Shown: one piece after another, positions 45,220-53,489 of the stretch
Numbering within the stretch: position 1 is the first letter of the stretch
Layout: each line of letters starts with the position of its first letter
NCBI GenBank assembly: GCA_002304345.1
Contig: NEUU01000015.1
Coordinates: forward strand, 32,279-96,278
Direction: 5' to 3'
Source of the DNA: Verrucomicrobia bacterium Tous-C9LFEB
GTDB lineage: Bacteria; Verrucomicrobiota; Verrucomicrobiia; Methylacidiphilales; UBA1321
DNA length: 64,000 nucleotides
Notes under the pieces: generated by a model
Databases searched by the model: none
Told to the model about the DNA's origin: nothing
What the model saw: only the letters and a program-made list of their open reading frames with translations
Made by a program: the position numbers and the translations under genes

Positions 45220-45965
45220 TGGTTCCAACGGCCTCCCTCACTGGAGAGAAATGGCAATCCGCCACGCGAGTAATCGGTTTTTCCAATCGCGCCTTCCATC
45301 GGCGTGCCAAAACGCTTTTTCCACGACGCACTGAAGAGCTCGCCCGAATGGCAACCCCAGCTTTTGGACGTGGCGTCACTGGCCAGGGCATTTTGGCTAA
45401 TATCGGAAAGATCGCGCACGTGCAGGTAATCGACCGACATGCCATCGATGTCGTTACTGTAATCAAAGAGGAAACACGCCTTGTTGGAGTGGCCGAAATA
45501 TTCGAACACGACAACAGGCGTGGTCTTGCGGTCCTTGCCCCGGTTGAGATAATTGACCACCTGCGGCGCGCGATCGAACCAGAGGAGATTGACGTCGGCC
45601 TTGTTGGCGCGCGCCATGACTTCGTCGAGCAAGTCGGCCACCATTTCCGCGCCGCGCTGCCGGTAGCCGGGACGGTAGACGAGCCAAGTGATTTTCTCGC
45701 CGGGCTGCAGTTGCGACTGCAGTTGCTTGAAGCGAAGCAGTGCCGCGTCGATGAAATTGCCCCAGTACTTGTCGTGCGAGGCCCGCTTGTCGCGCTCGAA
45801 GGTACGCAATGCGGGGCCACCACTGACGATGACGAATTCCCGGCTCGGCACGAGGGCCGGAACTGGAGCGGCTACTGGCACGGCGTCCGTTTGCGCGAAA
45901 ATCGGGCTCAGTCCAGCCAGCAGGCAGAGGGCGGCTCCCAAACAGGAGAGAAGGCGATGGCTCAT
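45216..45965 (-). CDS. Secreted protein with a caspase-like His/Cys pattern
   Basis: Protein of 249 residues with a signal peptide (1-24, LGAALCLLAGLSPIFAQ). After EFVIVSGGPALRTFERDKRA it has LVYRPGYRQRGAEMVADLLD, VNLLWFDRAPQVVNYLNR, VVVFEYFGHSNKACFLFDYS and SWGCHSGELF. The strand-Gly-His (His159) and strand-Gly-Cys-x-Ser-Gly (Cys205) pair resembles the dyad of caspase-hemoglobinase-fold peptidases, where His and Cys lie 40-60 residues apart at strand ends. This is a pattern match only; no family is recognised. It is the first gene of a coupled operon with the low-complexity protein and a membrane protein. Confidence 0.62.
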   Translation of the reverse strand: MSHRLLSCLGAALCLLAGLSPIFAQTDAVPVAAPVPALVPSREFVIVSGGPALRTFERDKRASHDKYWGNFIDAALLRFKQLQSQLQPGEKITWLVYRPGYRQRGAEMVADLLDEVMARANKADVNLLWFDRAPQVVNYLNRGKDRKTTPVVVFEYFGHSNKACFLFDYSNDIDGMSVDYLHVRDLSDISQNALASDATSKSWGCHSGELFSASWKKRFGTPMEGAIGKTDYSRGGLPFLSSEGGRWNQ

Positions 45966-46174
45966 AACAAAAGATAGGGGTTGCGTGAGTAAACATTCTT
46001 TCTAGGGCAGCAATTTCACTGCGACAACTCATAAATAGGGCCGCGCCGACACCAGATTTTTTCCAAATCCATTATTAGAAAACCGTGATTTGATTCCCAT
46101 GGCTTATTCGATTTTCTGTTACGTCCATTTCCTCTTGAATTTCCCCGCGCTTGAGCCAGTTTGAACTCAACCCT

Positions 46175-46363
46175 ATGAGCAATCCTCTTCCCGTCGCCAC
46201 CCCTGCGATTGATAATGATCCGGAGAAAGAACCGCTGGATTTGAACACGCGGCTGGTCCTGTTGGGCGCGGGCGCCGTCGGCCTTCTGGTCGTCTTTTTG
46301 GTGGGCCTCGGCATCTTCGTGATGGTCGTGAACAACTGGAACCTGCTCAACTGGCTCGAATAA
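46175..46363 (+). CDS. Small single-span membrane protein (62 aa)
   Basis: Frame from ATG 46175: an acidic N-terminus (PAIDNDPEKEPLDLN), one transmembrane helix (about 32-52, LGAGAVGLLVVFLVGLGIF) and a short Trp-containing tail. It lies 42 bp before glk on the same strand and could be in its operon. No family is recognised. A TTG eight codons upstream is an unlikely alternative start. Confidence 0.6.
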   Translation: MSNPLPVATPAIDNDPEKEPLDLNTRLVLLGAGAVGLLVVFLVGLGIFVMVVNNWNLLNWLE

Positions 46364-46405
46364 CTTTTTCCCTTACCTCAGTCTTTTCTCTCAGGACGCA
46401 CTTCA

Positions 46406-47380
46406 ATGATTCTCGCGGGCGATATTGGTGGAACGAAGGTCAATCTCGCCGGCTATGACCGCTCCAGCGGCATGCTGCAGCTCGTCGCGCAGGAGACCTT
46501 TCACAGCCGCGACTTTTCCAGTCTGAGCGAGATTGTCGCGAAATTTCTCGAGGGTAAAAACTGGGACATCCTGCGTGCCTGCTTCGGCATCGCGGGCCCG
46601 GTGATCAATGGCGTGTGCCATACCACGAACCTGCCCTGGGTGGTGGAGTCCAATGCGCTCTCCGCGCAACTCGATGGCGCACCCGCCCTGCTGATCAACG
46701 ATCTGGAAGCCAACGCGAGCGGCATCAAGGTCCTCGGCCCCAATGAACTCTGCACGTTGCAGGTCGGCCAAAAGGGCGCGGTCGGCAACATGGCGCTGAT
46801 CTCCGCCGGGACCGGCCTCGGCGAGGCGGGTCTCTACTGGGTGGGTATGGACCACCGCCCGTTCGCCTGCGAGGGTGGTCACGTGGATTTCTCGCCGACC
46901 AGCGAACTGGATACGGAACTCTTCCTGCATCTGCATAAAAAATTCGGCCACGTGAGCTGGGAACGACTGCTCTCGGGCCAGGGTCAGGTTAATATCTACG
47001 AATTTCTCCGCCAACGTAGCGGCGTGGCGGAACCATGCTGGCTCGGTGAGGAAATGCAGGCCAACGATCCGGCCGCAGTCATCACGCAGACGGCACTGAC
47101 GAAAAAAGATCCGGTCTGTGAACAGGCGCTGGATCTGTTCGTCACCTACTACGGTGTGAAAGCCGGGAATCTCGCGCTGACGATCATGTCCACGGGCGGT
47201 CTCTACATCGGCGGCGGCATCGCGCCTCGCATCCTTTCCAAACTGCAAGAACCGCTCTTCTTGAATGCGTTCCTGGCGAAAGGTCGGATGCGCCCGATTC
47301 TGGAAAAAATGCCGGTAAAAGTAATCTTGAATTCCAAGACCGCGCTCATCGGTGCCGCCCATCGCGCCGCGATGGCTTAA
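46406..47380 (+). CDS. glk: Glucokinase
   Basis: Phosphorylates glucose at entry to glycolysis. The 324-residue protein is of the Glk (PF02685) family: phosphate-1 LAGDIGGTKVNLAGYD, ACFGIAGPVINGVC, NLPWVVES, LINDLEANASGI with the catalytic Asp, ISAGTGLGEAGLYW, FACEGGHVDFSPTSELD, STGGLYIGGGIAPRI and a terminal SKTALIGAAH. It lacks the ROK zinc motif. Another repeat mosaic follows its stop codon. Together with pfkA and pgl in this window it gives glycolytic and pentose-phosphate steps. Confidence 0.93.
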   Translation: MILAGDIGGTKVNLAGYDRSSGMLQLVAQETFHSRDFSSLSEIVAKFLEGKNWDILRACFGIAGPVINGVCHTTNLPWVVESNALSAQLDGAPALLINDLEANASGIKVLGPNELCTLQVGQKGAVGNMALISAGTGLGEAGLYWVGMDHRPFACEGGHVDFSPTSELDTELFLHLHKKFGHVSWERLLSGQGQVNIYEFLRQRSGVAEPCWLGEEMQANDPAAVITQTALTKKDPVCEQALDLFVTYYGVKAGNLALTIMSTGGLYIGGGIAPRILSKLQEPLFLNAFLAKGRMRPILEKMPVKVILNSKTALIGAAHRAAMA

Positions 47381-47395
47381 TGGGGGCGCTGCATC

Positions 47396-47717
47396 CAGAT
47401 ACGCTGACGCCGGAACTGAATATCCTTTCAGCAACAAGCGGGGTCCCGCGTCACGCTGGCCTTGAGAATCCTCTTTTTTTGCGCAGACGCAAAAGAACCA
47501 ATCCGCCAAAGCACAAGTTTTCCTCAAAGAGTTCACTCCTTCATCGAGGCTTGGGATCTCTGTTCCCAGAACCTCTGCAAATGGTAAAGATTTACGTTTG
47601 AAATTCACTTGGGCCGGATTCGCTCTTTTACGTCTGCGTAAAAGGCGAATCCGGCCCAATGCGAGGTTTCCAAAGGGAATCATTCCCTTTGGCGGGGGGT
47701 GGGAGGCAGTGCCCCCA
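47396..47717. repeat. Composite palindromic repeat, copy E, preceded by a short-repeat mosaic
   Basis: The left part (47396-47461) is a mosaic of GACGCCGG and GTCCCGCGTCACGCTGGCC fragments. Copy E (about 47462-47717) follows in the same orientation as D: TTGAGAATCCTC, a degenerate first hairpin (TTTTGCGC-AGAC-GCAAAA), GGGATC-TCT-GTTCCC, the conserved block (47578-47610), hairpin 2 with arm GGGCCGGATTCG (47611-47657), the perfect palindrome CCAAAGGGAAT around C (47670-47692) and an altered end GTGGGAGGCAGTGCCCCC. The last part overlaps the end of the following gene, which is read through it. Confidence 0.85.
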
Positions 47718-49794
47718 AGTCGTACACGGCGAGATGCGCGTTGTGGTAGAGAGGCGTGGGCCAATCGGAGGAGTGATTCCACGCGGGATCATCCGAGCGC
47801 AGGACGAGATAATCCGCGCCGAGGGGAGCGAGCGTGGCGCGCACATCGACCCAGAGCGGCGGTTTGGCAGCAAAGAGCGGTTTCAAGCGCGCGAGCAATC
47901 CCTCGTAATTCGCGCGGCGAATGCCGAACATCGTGCTGTTGTACAAGTCCGCCACGATCGCCTGACGGTTCGCGTAGAGGAAGAACGGCGCTTCCACGTG
48001 ATGATCCGGATTCAGCGCGATGCGGGCCGGGCGCGGCGTGTGCTGCCGCAGCCAGTTGTACCCCTCGCGATAGGCGGCGAGTCGCTCGGCAGTGTGGTGA
48101 TCATCCGGCAAGGCGAGACTCGAGTAGGGCGCATCGGTCACCAGCTTCGGACAATCCAGCAGCGCGTTCGCGCAGCGCACCATCAGCGTGTCGATCACGG
48201 CGGAGAGAAAGCCGAAACCGAGCGCGAAGAGTGTGATCTTCCACAGGCGTGGAAAGCGAATCGCGGCGCGTGCGCACAGGGTCGATTGCGCCCCGGTCAA
48301 GGCCGGGAACAGCGAGAGGAAGAGCGGCCAGCACCAGAGCACGCACACGGCTTGGGCGAAGAGAATGCCGCGCCAGCCGAAGTCATTATGCCGCACCGTC
48401 GAGGCCACGAACGACACGAGAATCAGGCTCGTCCAGAACATCACGCGCAGGAAAAGTTCATGCGGCGTCAGCGAGGCGTTCAAGCCCCACACGCGCCAGA
48501 TCAGCAACGCGCCGAGCAGCGGGAAACCGATCTCGATACTGTAGTTCAGCGGCAGGCAGAGGAAATCGATCAGCGACTTCCACGGTTCACTGAGCGCATG
48601 GGTGAAGGTGAATCCGCGAATGTGGAAGCCGAGCGGGGCCTCGGTCAGTTGACTCGCATGATTCAGTTCGAGAAAGAGCGGCAGGATCGCGAGCGCCGCA
48701 ACTGCTCCCGCGCCGAGCCACAGGGCGATCTCGCGAAGATCGCCGCGCGTGAGGAGAAATACCAGCCAGACCACCGCGATGGCAGCCGCGACCATGCCGA
48801 TCCAGAGGGACATCCCGGCGGCGGAGGCGAAGGCCAATCCCGCAAGCAGGATGGGCAACCGGCGCGAGCGGAGCTCCGTGACGGACGCAGTGCGGAGCAG
48901 CAGAAAGCCGGTCAGCGTGATCACCAGCGCAGCAGCATGATGCGGGGTCGTGATCAACGTGTTCAACCAGCCGAAAACCGGATCGCTACCTGTGTGCAGC
49001 ACCGAGAGGAAATCGAGTCGCAGCGGTTCGCCGCTGTACAAGTACAACGCGACACGAATGGCCAGCAGCAGCGAGGCGAGACCCCCAATGCTGAGGAGCA
49101 AGAGGAGGGACAACCGGCGCGACGAGTGCCGCGTGGGGTCCGGCGGATAGAGCAGCGAGAGGAATTGATGCAGCACCGCGAAGAGCGCCACCCCGGCCCA
49201 GAAGACACTCGCCAGCACCGACGCGCGGGGTGAAATCCAGCTGCCCACCGTGAAGAACGCGCAGACGTTATGCCACAGGTAGTAGTAGCAGAGCGGCATC
49301 GTCTCGCCCGGATGGAAGGCGGGATTGGCGGGCGGAATCCCGTCGCGCGCGATGGCGTCCGTCACCATCACATGCTTCGACCAGTCGAACGCCGTCGTCG
49401 CGGCGTAGAGTCGATTGCCGCACGGCAGATCCACATTCATCACGATCACCAGCGCCAGCCACGCCAGCGCGGCGATCAGGTAGGGGCGATGATTGCGCCG
49501 GGGGACCGGTGGCGTTTCCGGCGAAACCACGGGCAGCCGGTGCGGCAGAAACGCAATGTAGAGACCCACCAAAATCAGCGTAGCGAAGGTCGGCCCGGCG
49601 AAGCGTTGCAGGAGATAAAGCGTGATCGGGGCCACCGCCATGGAGAGGAGGAGTTCCGCGCCGAGGGCTTCGGGAAAAAGCGGTCGCAGGAAGGGGAAAC
49701 GAAAAAGCAGGATCTTGCCCGGCAAATAGAGCAGCACCGGAAACAGCGCCACCGCCAGCAGCACACTCCCAACCTGTTCGGCAAGATAAGTCAT
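47680..49794 (-). CDS. Large polytopic membrane protein (GT-C-like, possibly DUF2298-type)
   Basis: Protein of 704 residues with about 12-14 transmembrane helices and a C-terminal extracytoplasmic domain (about 560-700). The architecture, with the early loop NRLYAATTAFDWSKHVMVTD and an acidic DGIPPANPAFHPGETMP, recalls GT-C membrane glycosyltransferases that use lipid-linked sugars. The C-terminal part contains NWLRQHTPRPARIALNPDHH. Family assignment is uncertain. The final 11 codons (GALPPTPRQRE) and the TGA stop lie inside composite repeat E, so the original stop seems lost. It is convergent with glk. Confidence 0.75.
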   Translation of the reverse strand: MTYLAEQVGSVLLAVALFPVLLYLPGKILLFRFPFLRPLFPEALGAELLLSMAVAPITLYLLQRFAGPTFATLILVGLYIAFLPHRLPVVSPETPPVPRRNHRPYLIAALAWLALVIVMNVDLPCGNRLYAATTAFDWSKHVMVTDAIARDGIPPANPAFHPGETMPLCYYYLWHNVCAFFTVGSWISPRASVLASVFWAGVALFAVLHQFLSLLYPPDPTRHSSRRLSLLLLLSIGGLASLLLAIRVALYLYSGEPLRLDFLSVLHTGSDPVFGWLNTLITTPHHAAALVITLTGFLLLRTASVTELRSRRLPILLAGLAFASAAGMSLWIGMVAAAIAVVWLVFLLTRGDLREIALWLGAGAVAALAILPLFLELNHASQLTEAPLGFHIRGFTFTHALSEPWKSLIDFLCLPLNYSIEIGFPLLGALLIWRVWGLNASLTPHELFLRVMFWTSLILVSFVASTVRHNDFGWRGILFAQAVCVLWCWPLFLSLFPALTGAQSTLCARAAIRFPRLWKITLFALGFGFLSAVIDTLMVRCANALLDCPKLVTDAPYSSLALPDDHHTAERLAAYREGYNWLRQHTPRPARIALNPDHHVEAPFFLYANRQAIVADLYNSTMFGIRRANYEGLLARLKPLFAAKPPLWVDVRATLAPLGADYLVLRSDDPAWNHSSDWPTPLYHNAHLAVYDLGALPPTPRQRE

Positions 49795-50125
49795 GAGGGT
49801 GAGTGTCTAGTTTCGACCAAGGATGCCCCCGGTCAAGGCTGATTCTGCGCGGGACGATCCGAAAAAAAAGATCGTCGACAATGCGCTACGAGGATCAACC
49901 GCCTCTGTTGAGTGTCGCAGGGCATGTCGTCATACCCGTACCGGGCCGGAGGAGTCAAAGGAAGAAGCGGGCGAATCATGTGCCTAGTTAAGCACAGAAT
50001 CGCCCGCAGCGTTTGTCTTAGGTGAGCTAGGTTGGCTGCGTGTGCGACATATTTCGCGCTGGGGCCGGGAAAAGGGGGTTTGGGCTAGATGACCTGTAAG
50101 GTGAATGAAACGATACGCGAGCCTT
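49795..50125. other. 331-bp gap with hairpin (see terminator)
   Basis: Between two genes of the minus strand, at the edge of the restriction-modification island. Apart from the terminator-like hairpin at 49967-50007 it holds no recognised gene. Base composition shifts from G+C-rich on the left to A+T-rich on the right near 50100, marking one edge of the island. Confidence 0.5.
49967..50007 (-). terminator. Likely terminator of the restriction-modification operon
   Basis: Arms GCGGGCGAATCATGTGC and GCACAGAATCGCCCGC form a long stem with a CTAGTTAA-type loop. On the minus strand it follows the nuclease gene and is followed by TTCTTCCTTTGACTCC, a weak T-rich run. It could also be a plain palindromic repeat. 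Confidence 0.5.
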
Positions 50126-50944
50126 CTAGATTGAACGTGAACTATAGCTCTTAAGATCCGTCGCGGTTATTTGATCTGAGGGAACCAATTGGTAATGCCT
50201 TTCATCGACTACTTTGATTTCGTCTCCGGCGGCGGTAAGTTCGAACATGGCAATTCTGTTATCGTCCATAAATTGCGCGGAAATTGGGCGACAGAGCAAT
50301 TGAGGGTATTTTTCATTACAACAAGCTATATCTTGTTGGGTCTGAACAATTCCATGCTTATCTTTTCCTCCCTTAGCTTGTACGGGAACTACAAATTGGC
50401 GTCCGTATTTGTCCAAGCCGACATAAACTTCATCGATTTCAATTTGTCCAACATTTTTTACCGTAGTCCGCAGATGATTTTGCAAGGAGTAGGCTGTAAT
50501 ACCTAAAAAAATATCAACCAGCCTATTGTACCGAACTTTGGCTAAAAGAGCTTGTTCGTCACTTTGTGCGTAGGTAGCAATAATTTCAGGTGTAGCATCG
50601 GGTATTTTGACTGTTAAGAGTTCGGCTCTCGGAATGATTCGCCCAATTTTTACCTGCCTAAACTCATAAAGAGCAGTCCCTTTTCCCTTTATGATCCATT
50701 CGTACCCGTTCTTTGCGGTACACCGGATACTCTGGGGAAGCTCATTCCGGTACCGAAAAGAGTAAACTATGTCGCCAACATTTTTAGGAACTTTAATATT
50801 AAGCAATTGAGCGATCGAGACTAATTCATCACGTGGAAATTCTACGATCAAACTCCCATTCTTGTAATGTTTTTTGAAGACATCGGCAATGATCGCTTGG
50901 TATCGATTCAGTTGTTCGTCAGTAGAAATTATGGGATTAGCCAT
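50126..50944 (-). CDS. Putative type II restriction endonuclease (PD-(D/E)XK-like)
   Basis: Protein of 272 residues encoded with the adjacent cytosine methylase. A PD-(D/E)XK-like site is suggested by IEIDEVYVGLDK (Asp171/Glu172) followed after a strand by FVVPVQAKGG (Gln189-Ala-Lys191) and a helix with HGIVQTQQD. The Gln-x-Lys variant of the Glu-x-Lys motif is known in this fold. The rest of the protein matches no family I can name. It overlaps the methylase by 16 bp and has the same low G+C content. Target site is unknown; cleavage is inferred from context and motif only. Confidence 0.72.
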   Translation of the reverse strand: MANPIISTDEQLNRYQAIIADVFKKHYKNGSLIVEFPRDELVSIAQLLNIKVPKNVGDIVYSFRYRNELPQSIRCTAKNGYEWIIKGKGTALYEFRQVKIGRIIPRAELLTVKIPDATPEIIATYAQSDEQALLAKVRYNRLVDIFLGITAYSLQNHLRTTVKNVGQIEIDEVYVGLDKYGRQFVVPVQAKGGKDKHGIVQTQQDIACCNEKYPQLLCRPISAQFMDDNRIAMFELTAAGDEIKVVDERHYQLVPSDQITATDLKSYSSRSI

Positions 50945-52230
50945 AGCGCATCCTTATCGTTATAAGACGACTTTCTCCGCAGCGGCTTACGCAGGCGTTG
51001 AGCGATAACATCGGAACGAACGTCAAAGTATCGAGAAGCGGTATGCATGTCGAATGTTAGTAATTTAACATCGCCTAGACCAATTACTGTTGTTGGCTTC
51101 TTGGGACGCACATGCAATGCTTTCATGATTTCAGCAGCTACGGCCCTGCCTAATAGCGGAGGGACGCTATTTCCCACTTGTCGAAATCCGTGCCATTTTG
51201 TGGCGTGAAAACGAAACCAATCGGGATAAGAATGTAATCTTGCAGCCTCCCGAACCGTAATGACTCTGGGTAAATACGGATGTATCGGGCGAGGAGAGGT
51301 AAAGGCCCCTCGTGCACTGTCCGTTCCGGCTCGCAGTGTATTGCATACACCCAATGGGGCCAGTTTATGAAAGCGACTGATGGCCTCGGTTTCCCCTGCT
51401 TTTGTGTTTAGAAAACGCTGTTTCGATAATTCCGTATGCTTAGTACGAAGACTGGACGAAAGGATGTTTCTATCAAAATCACGAGTATAACTGAAATCCG
51501 TAGGGTCAATTTGCATTTCGCGTAATTGCTTTGCGTATAAGCTTCGCGATGTCCATCGAGTAGAAATTGAGTCTTGATAATTTAGCGCATCGAACTTATC
51601 CGCATCCGGAAGATCTCCTATAGCATCCCATACTGTAGTTTTGGGCCGGTTCGGCTCAGGATAAACCGGCAAGCACATATCTGTCCGTGCAGCTAAAAGA
51701 AAAAGTCGTCGCCTATCTTGTGGAACACCGATGTCCGCAGCATTCAAGACACGGTAAGGCAAGTGAACTTTGTAATCGGCCTTTTGCAATTCCTCTATCA
51801 ATTCATTTAAGAACTTCGAATGCAATCCGAGCGTCAACCCTTTGACATTCTCGAAAACGCAATATTTTGGTTTTAGCTCTCGAATAATCCGCACAAAGTG
51901 AAAAACAAGACTATTACGAGGATCGTCAAGAGTCCTCTTGCCGATCATTGAGAAGCCTTGGCACGGTGGGCCACCGAAAACGACATCAATATCACTTCCC
52001 TGAAGGCCGGCACGGCGCCGAATTTCGTCCCCGGTTACATCTGTTACACTCGCACAAATAATTGCAGTGTTAGGAAAATTATACTCGTGAGTAGCGCAGT
52101 GAACAGGATCGATCTCTATAGCAGCAGCAATGTCAAAACCGGCTTGCTCAAACCCTAAAGATAGGCCTCCAGCTCCAGCAAAGAGATCTATACCGATTGG
52201 TCGTTTATTGACTTTTCTTAAGGAAATCAT
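50929..52230 (-). CDS. DNA (cytosine-5)-methyltransferase
   Basis: C5-cytosine methylase of 433 residues that protects host DNA. It has motif I IGIDLFAGAGGLSLGFEQAG, motif IV GGPPCQGFSMIGKR with catalytic Cys90, motif VI VFENVKGLT, motif VIII VPQDRRRLFLLAA, motif IX PRVITVREAARLHSYPD and motif X FRQVGNSVPPLLG. The variable target-recognition region lies at about 205-330. A 90-residue C-terminal extension (after position 345) is unusual in length. It overlaps vsr by 26 bp and the nuclease by 16 bp. Codons are clearly A+T-richer than the surrounding genome. Confidence 0.95.
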   Translation of the reverse strand: MISLRKVNKRPIGIDLFAGAGGLSLGFEQAGFDIAAAIEIDPVHCATHEYNFPNTAIICASVTDVTGDEIRRRAGLQGSDIDVVFGGPPCQGFSMIGKRTLDDPRNSLVFHFVRIIRELKPKYCVFENVKGLTLGLHSKFLNELIEELQKADYKVHLPYRVLNAADIGVPQDRRRLFLLAARTDMCLPVYPEPNRPKTTVWDAIGDLPDADKFDALNYQDSISTRWTSRSLYAKQLREMQIDPTDFSYTRDFDRNILSSSLRTKHTELSKQRFLNTKAGETEAISRFHKLAPLGVCNTLRAGTDSARGAFTSPRPIHPYLPRVITVREAARLHSYPDWFRFHATKWHGFRQVGNSVPPLLGRAVAAEIMKALHVRPKKPTTVIGLGDVKLLTFDMHTASRYFDVRSDVIAQRLRKPLRRKSSYNDKDALWLIP

Positions 52231-52618
52231 GAATTTTCCTCACGAGTTTTTTTGGTTGTTTCAGTTCGCATTGCCAAACGACCAAAGTGGTCCATTTCAT
52301 GGTTTTCAACTGCCTAAGAACTTTTCGATCTCTCTTTTGATTAACGGTGATCTTCTTTTTCCAAAAATCGATCTTACTTTTTGGAAGCTTGCCATAGCGA
52401 CACCCGTTATGGCCATGCCAAAAGCAACCGTGAACAAAGATAATCTTTTGAAGTCTCGCAAAAACCAAATCGGGCTTTCCAGGCAATTTCGAGTCATTAA
52501 GACGATAACGAAAACCTAAATTGAAAGCAATGCGGCGTACCATCAACTCAGGGGTAGTATCACGCCCCTTAACTTGTCTCATTAGCCAACTGCGTTTCTC
52601 AGGAGTAAGGCGATCCAT
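52205..52618 (-). CDS. vsr: Very short patch repair endonuclease
   Basis: Protein of 137 residues that nicks T:G mismatches arising from deaminated 5-methylcytosine. Family features are MDRLTPEKRSWLMRQVKGRDT, TTPELMVRRIAFNLGFRYRL, the catalytic LPGKPDLVFARLQKIIFVHG and the zinc-binding GCFWHGHNGCRYGKLPKSK. ATG 52618 is chosen over ATG 52627. It is the first gene of a co-directional, overlapping operon with the methylase and nuclease, all markedly lower in G+C than the flanks. Vsr in this order is expected in systems whose methylase creates 5-methylcytosine. Confidence 0.93.
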   Translation of the reverse strand: MDRLTPEKRSWLMRQVKGRDTTPELMVRRIAFNLGFRYRLNDSKLPGKPDLVFARLQKIIFVHGCFWHGHNGCRYGKLPKSKIDFWKKKITVNQKRDRKVLRQLKTMKWTTLVVWQCELKQPKKLVRKIHDFLKKSQ

Positions 52619-52685
52619 GGCCAGCAATTTAGCACGAATTGCTTTATTCGATAGCCTTGGCCGCCTTACTTAGAGGCAGGCGAGC

Positions 52686-53012
52686 TCACACCTTCTTCAC
52701 GAAGCAGGCTTTGAGGCCGATGGGGGTGCCGTCGATCTTGCAGGAGATTTCGTGGTCGCCGTCGACGAGTTTGATGCCCTTGGTCTTGGTGCCGCCTTTG
52801 ATGACTTGGGAGGAGCCCTTTAATTTCAGGTCCTTGATGAGGGCGACGATGTCGCCGTCGGCGAGGACGGTGCCGTGGGCGTCCTTGACGACGCGGGCGG
52901 CGGCGGGCTCGGGTTCGCGGGGCCATTCGTGTCCGCAGGTCATGCATTCCCAGTGGTCGGGGTGGTCGAGGACATCGGGCATTTCACAGGACGGACAGAC
53001 GGGTTTGCTCAT
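52686..53012 (-). CDS. YjdM/PhnA-family zinc-ribbon protein
   Basis: Protein of 108 residues of the family often called PhnA (YjdM). The N-terminal zinc ribbon has CPSCEMPDVLDHPDHWECMTCGHEW, shown here as Cys-x2-Cys and Cys-x2-Cys in KPVCPSCE and WECMTCGHEW. The C-terminal domain has VLADGDIVALIKDLKLKG, QVIKGGTKTKGIKLVDGD and CKIDGTPIGLKACFVKKV. Despite the historical name, a role in phosphonate breakdown is not shown for this family. It is 67 bp from vsr, but its G+C content is again normal, so the island ends before it. Confidence 0.93.
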   Translation of the reverse strand: MSKPVCPSCEMPDVLDHPDHWECMTCGHEWPREPEPAAARVVKDAHGTVLADGDIVALIKDLKLKGSSQVIKGGTKTKGIKLVDGDHEISCKIDGTPIGLKACFVKKV

Positions 53013-53100
53013 AGGGGGCGAGCACCCTAGCGCGGTTTGGGGAGGAGAGGCAATGGTGCATTTGGGGGGGGAAGGTGAAGATCTCCTCTAGGCGATGAAT

Positions 53101-53342
53101 CAACAACCATCCCACATGATCCTTCGACAAGCTCAGGATGACGTGGAATGAAAGTAATATCTGGCGGTAACTTTCCGCTCTCTCCAGAACTCTTCACTAC
53201 GATTTTGAGGTTACTTCCCCAACCCGTCATCCTGAGCTTGTCGAGCAACGTGACGTTACATCCGGTACGGCTGACGCGGGATACATCCTATTGGGTCCAG
53301 CGTCACGCTGGTCATCCTGAGCTTGTCGAAGGATCATGTGGG
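53101..53342. repeat. Array of mixed palindromic repeats
   Basis: Contains GATCCTTCGACAAGCTCAGG at 53119, its inverse CATCCTGAGCTTGTCG at 53229 and again at 53317, plus GCAACGTGACGTTAC (about 53247) and a CAGCGTCACGCTGG block (about 53300). The stretch between YjdM and secA (477 bp) holds no gene; these elements make most of it. The order of mixed elements is reused, in reverse and partly, at 63.9-64.0 kb. Confidence 0.78.
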
Positions 53343-53489
53343 ATGGTTTAAAATGACTAAAAACTCGCGGCCTCCAATCTGCGGCGCGCCATGCGCGCCA
53401 GCTACCGGGTGCAGGGCTCAGCCCTGCCGCTGGTTTGGGGTTGCATTGGCTGCGCAGACGGCGATACTCAACTCTTTCCTTTTACCCCT

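Noticed and set aside
53101..53342. Possible CRISPR array
   Set aside because: The repeated elements differ in length, orientation and spacing and are palindromic; there are no regular spacers or cas genes.
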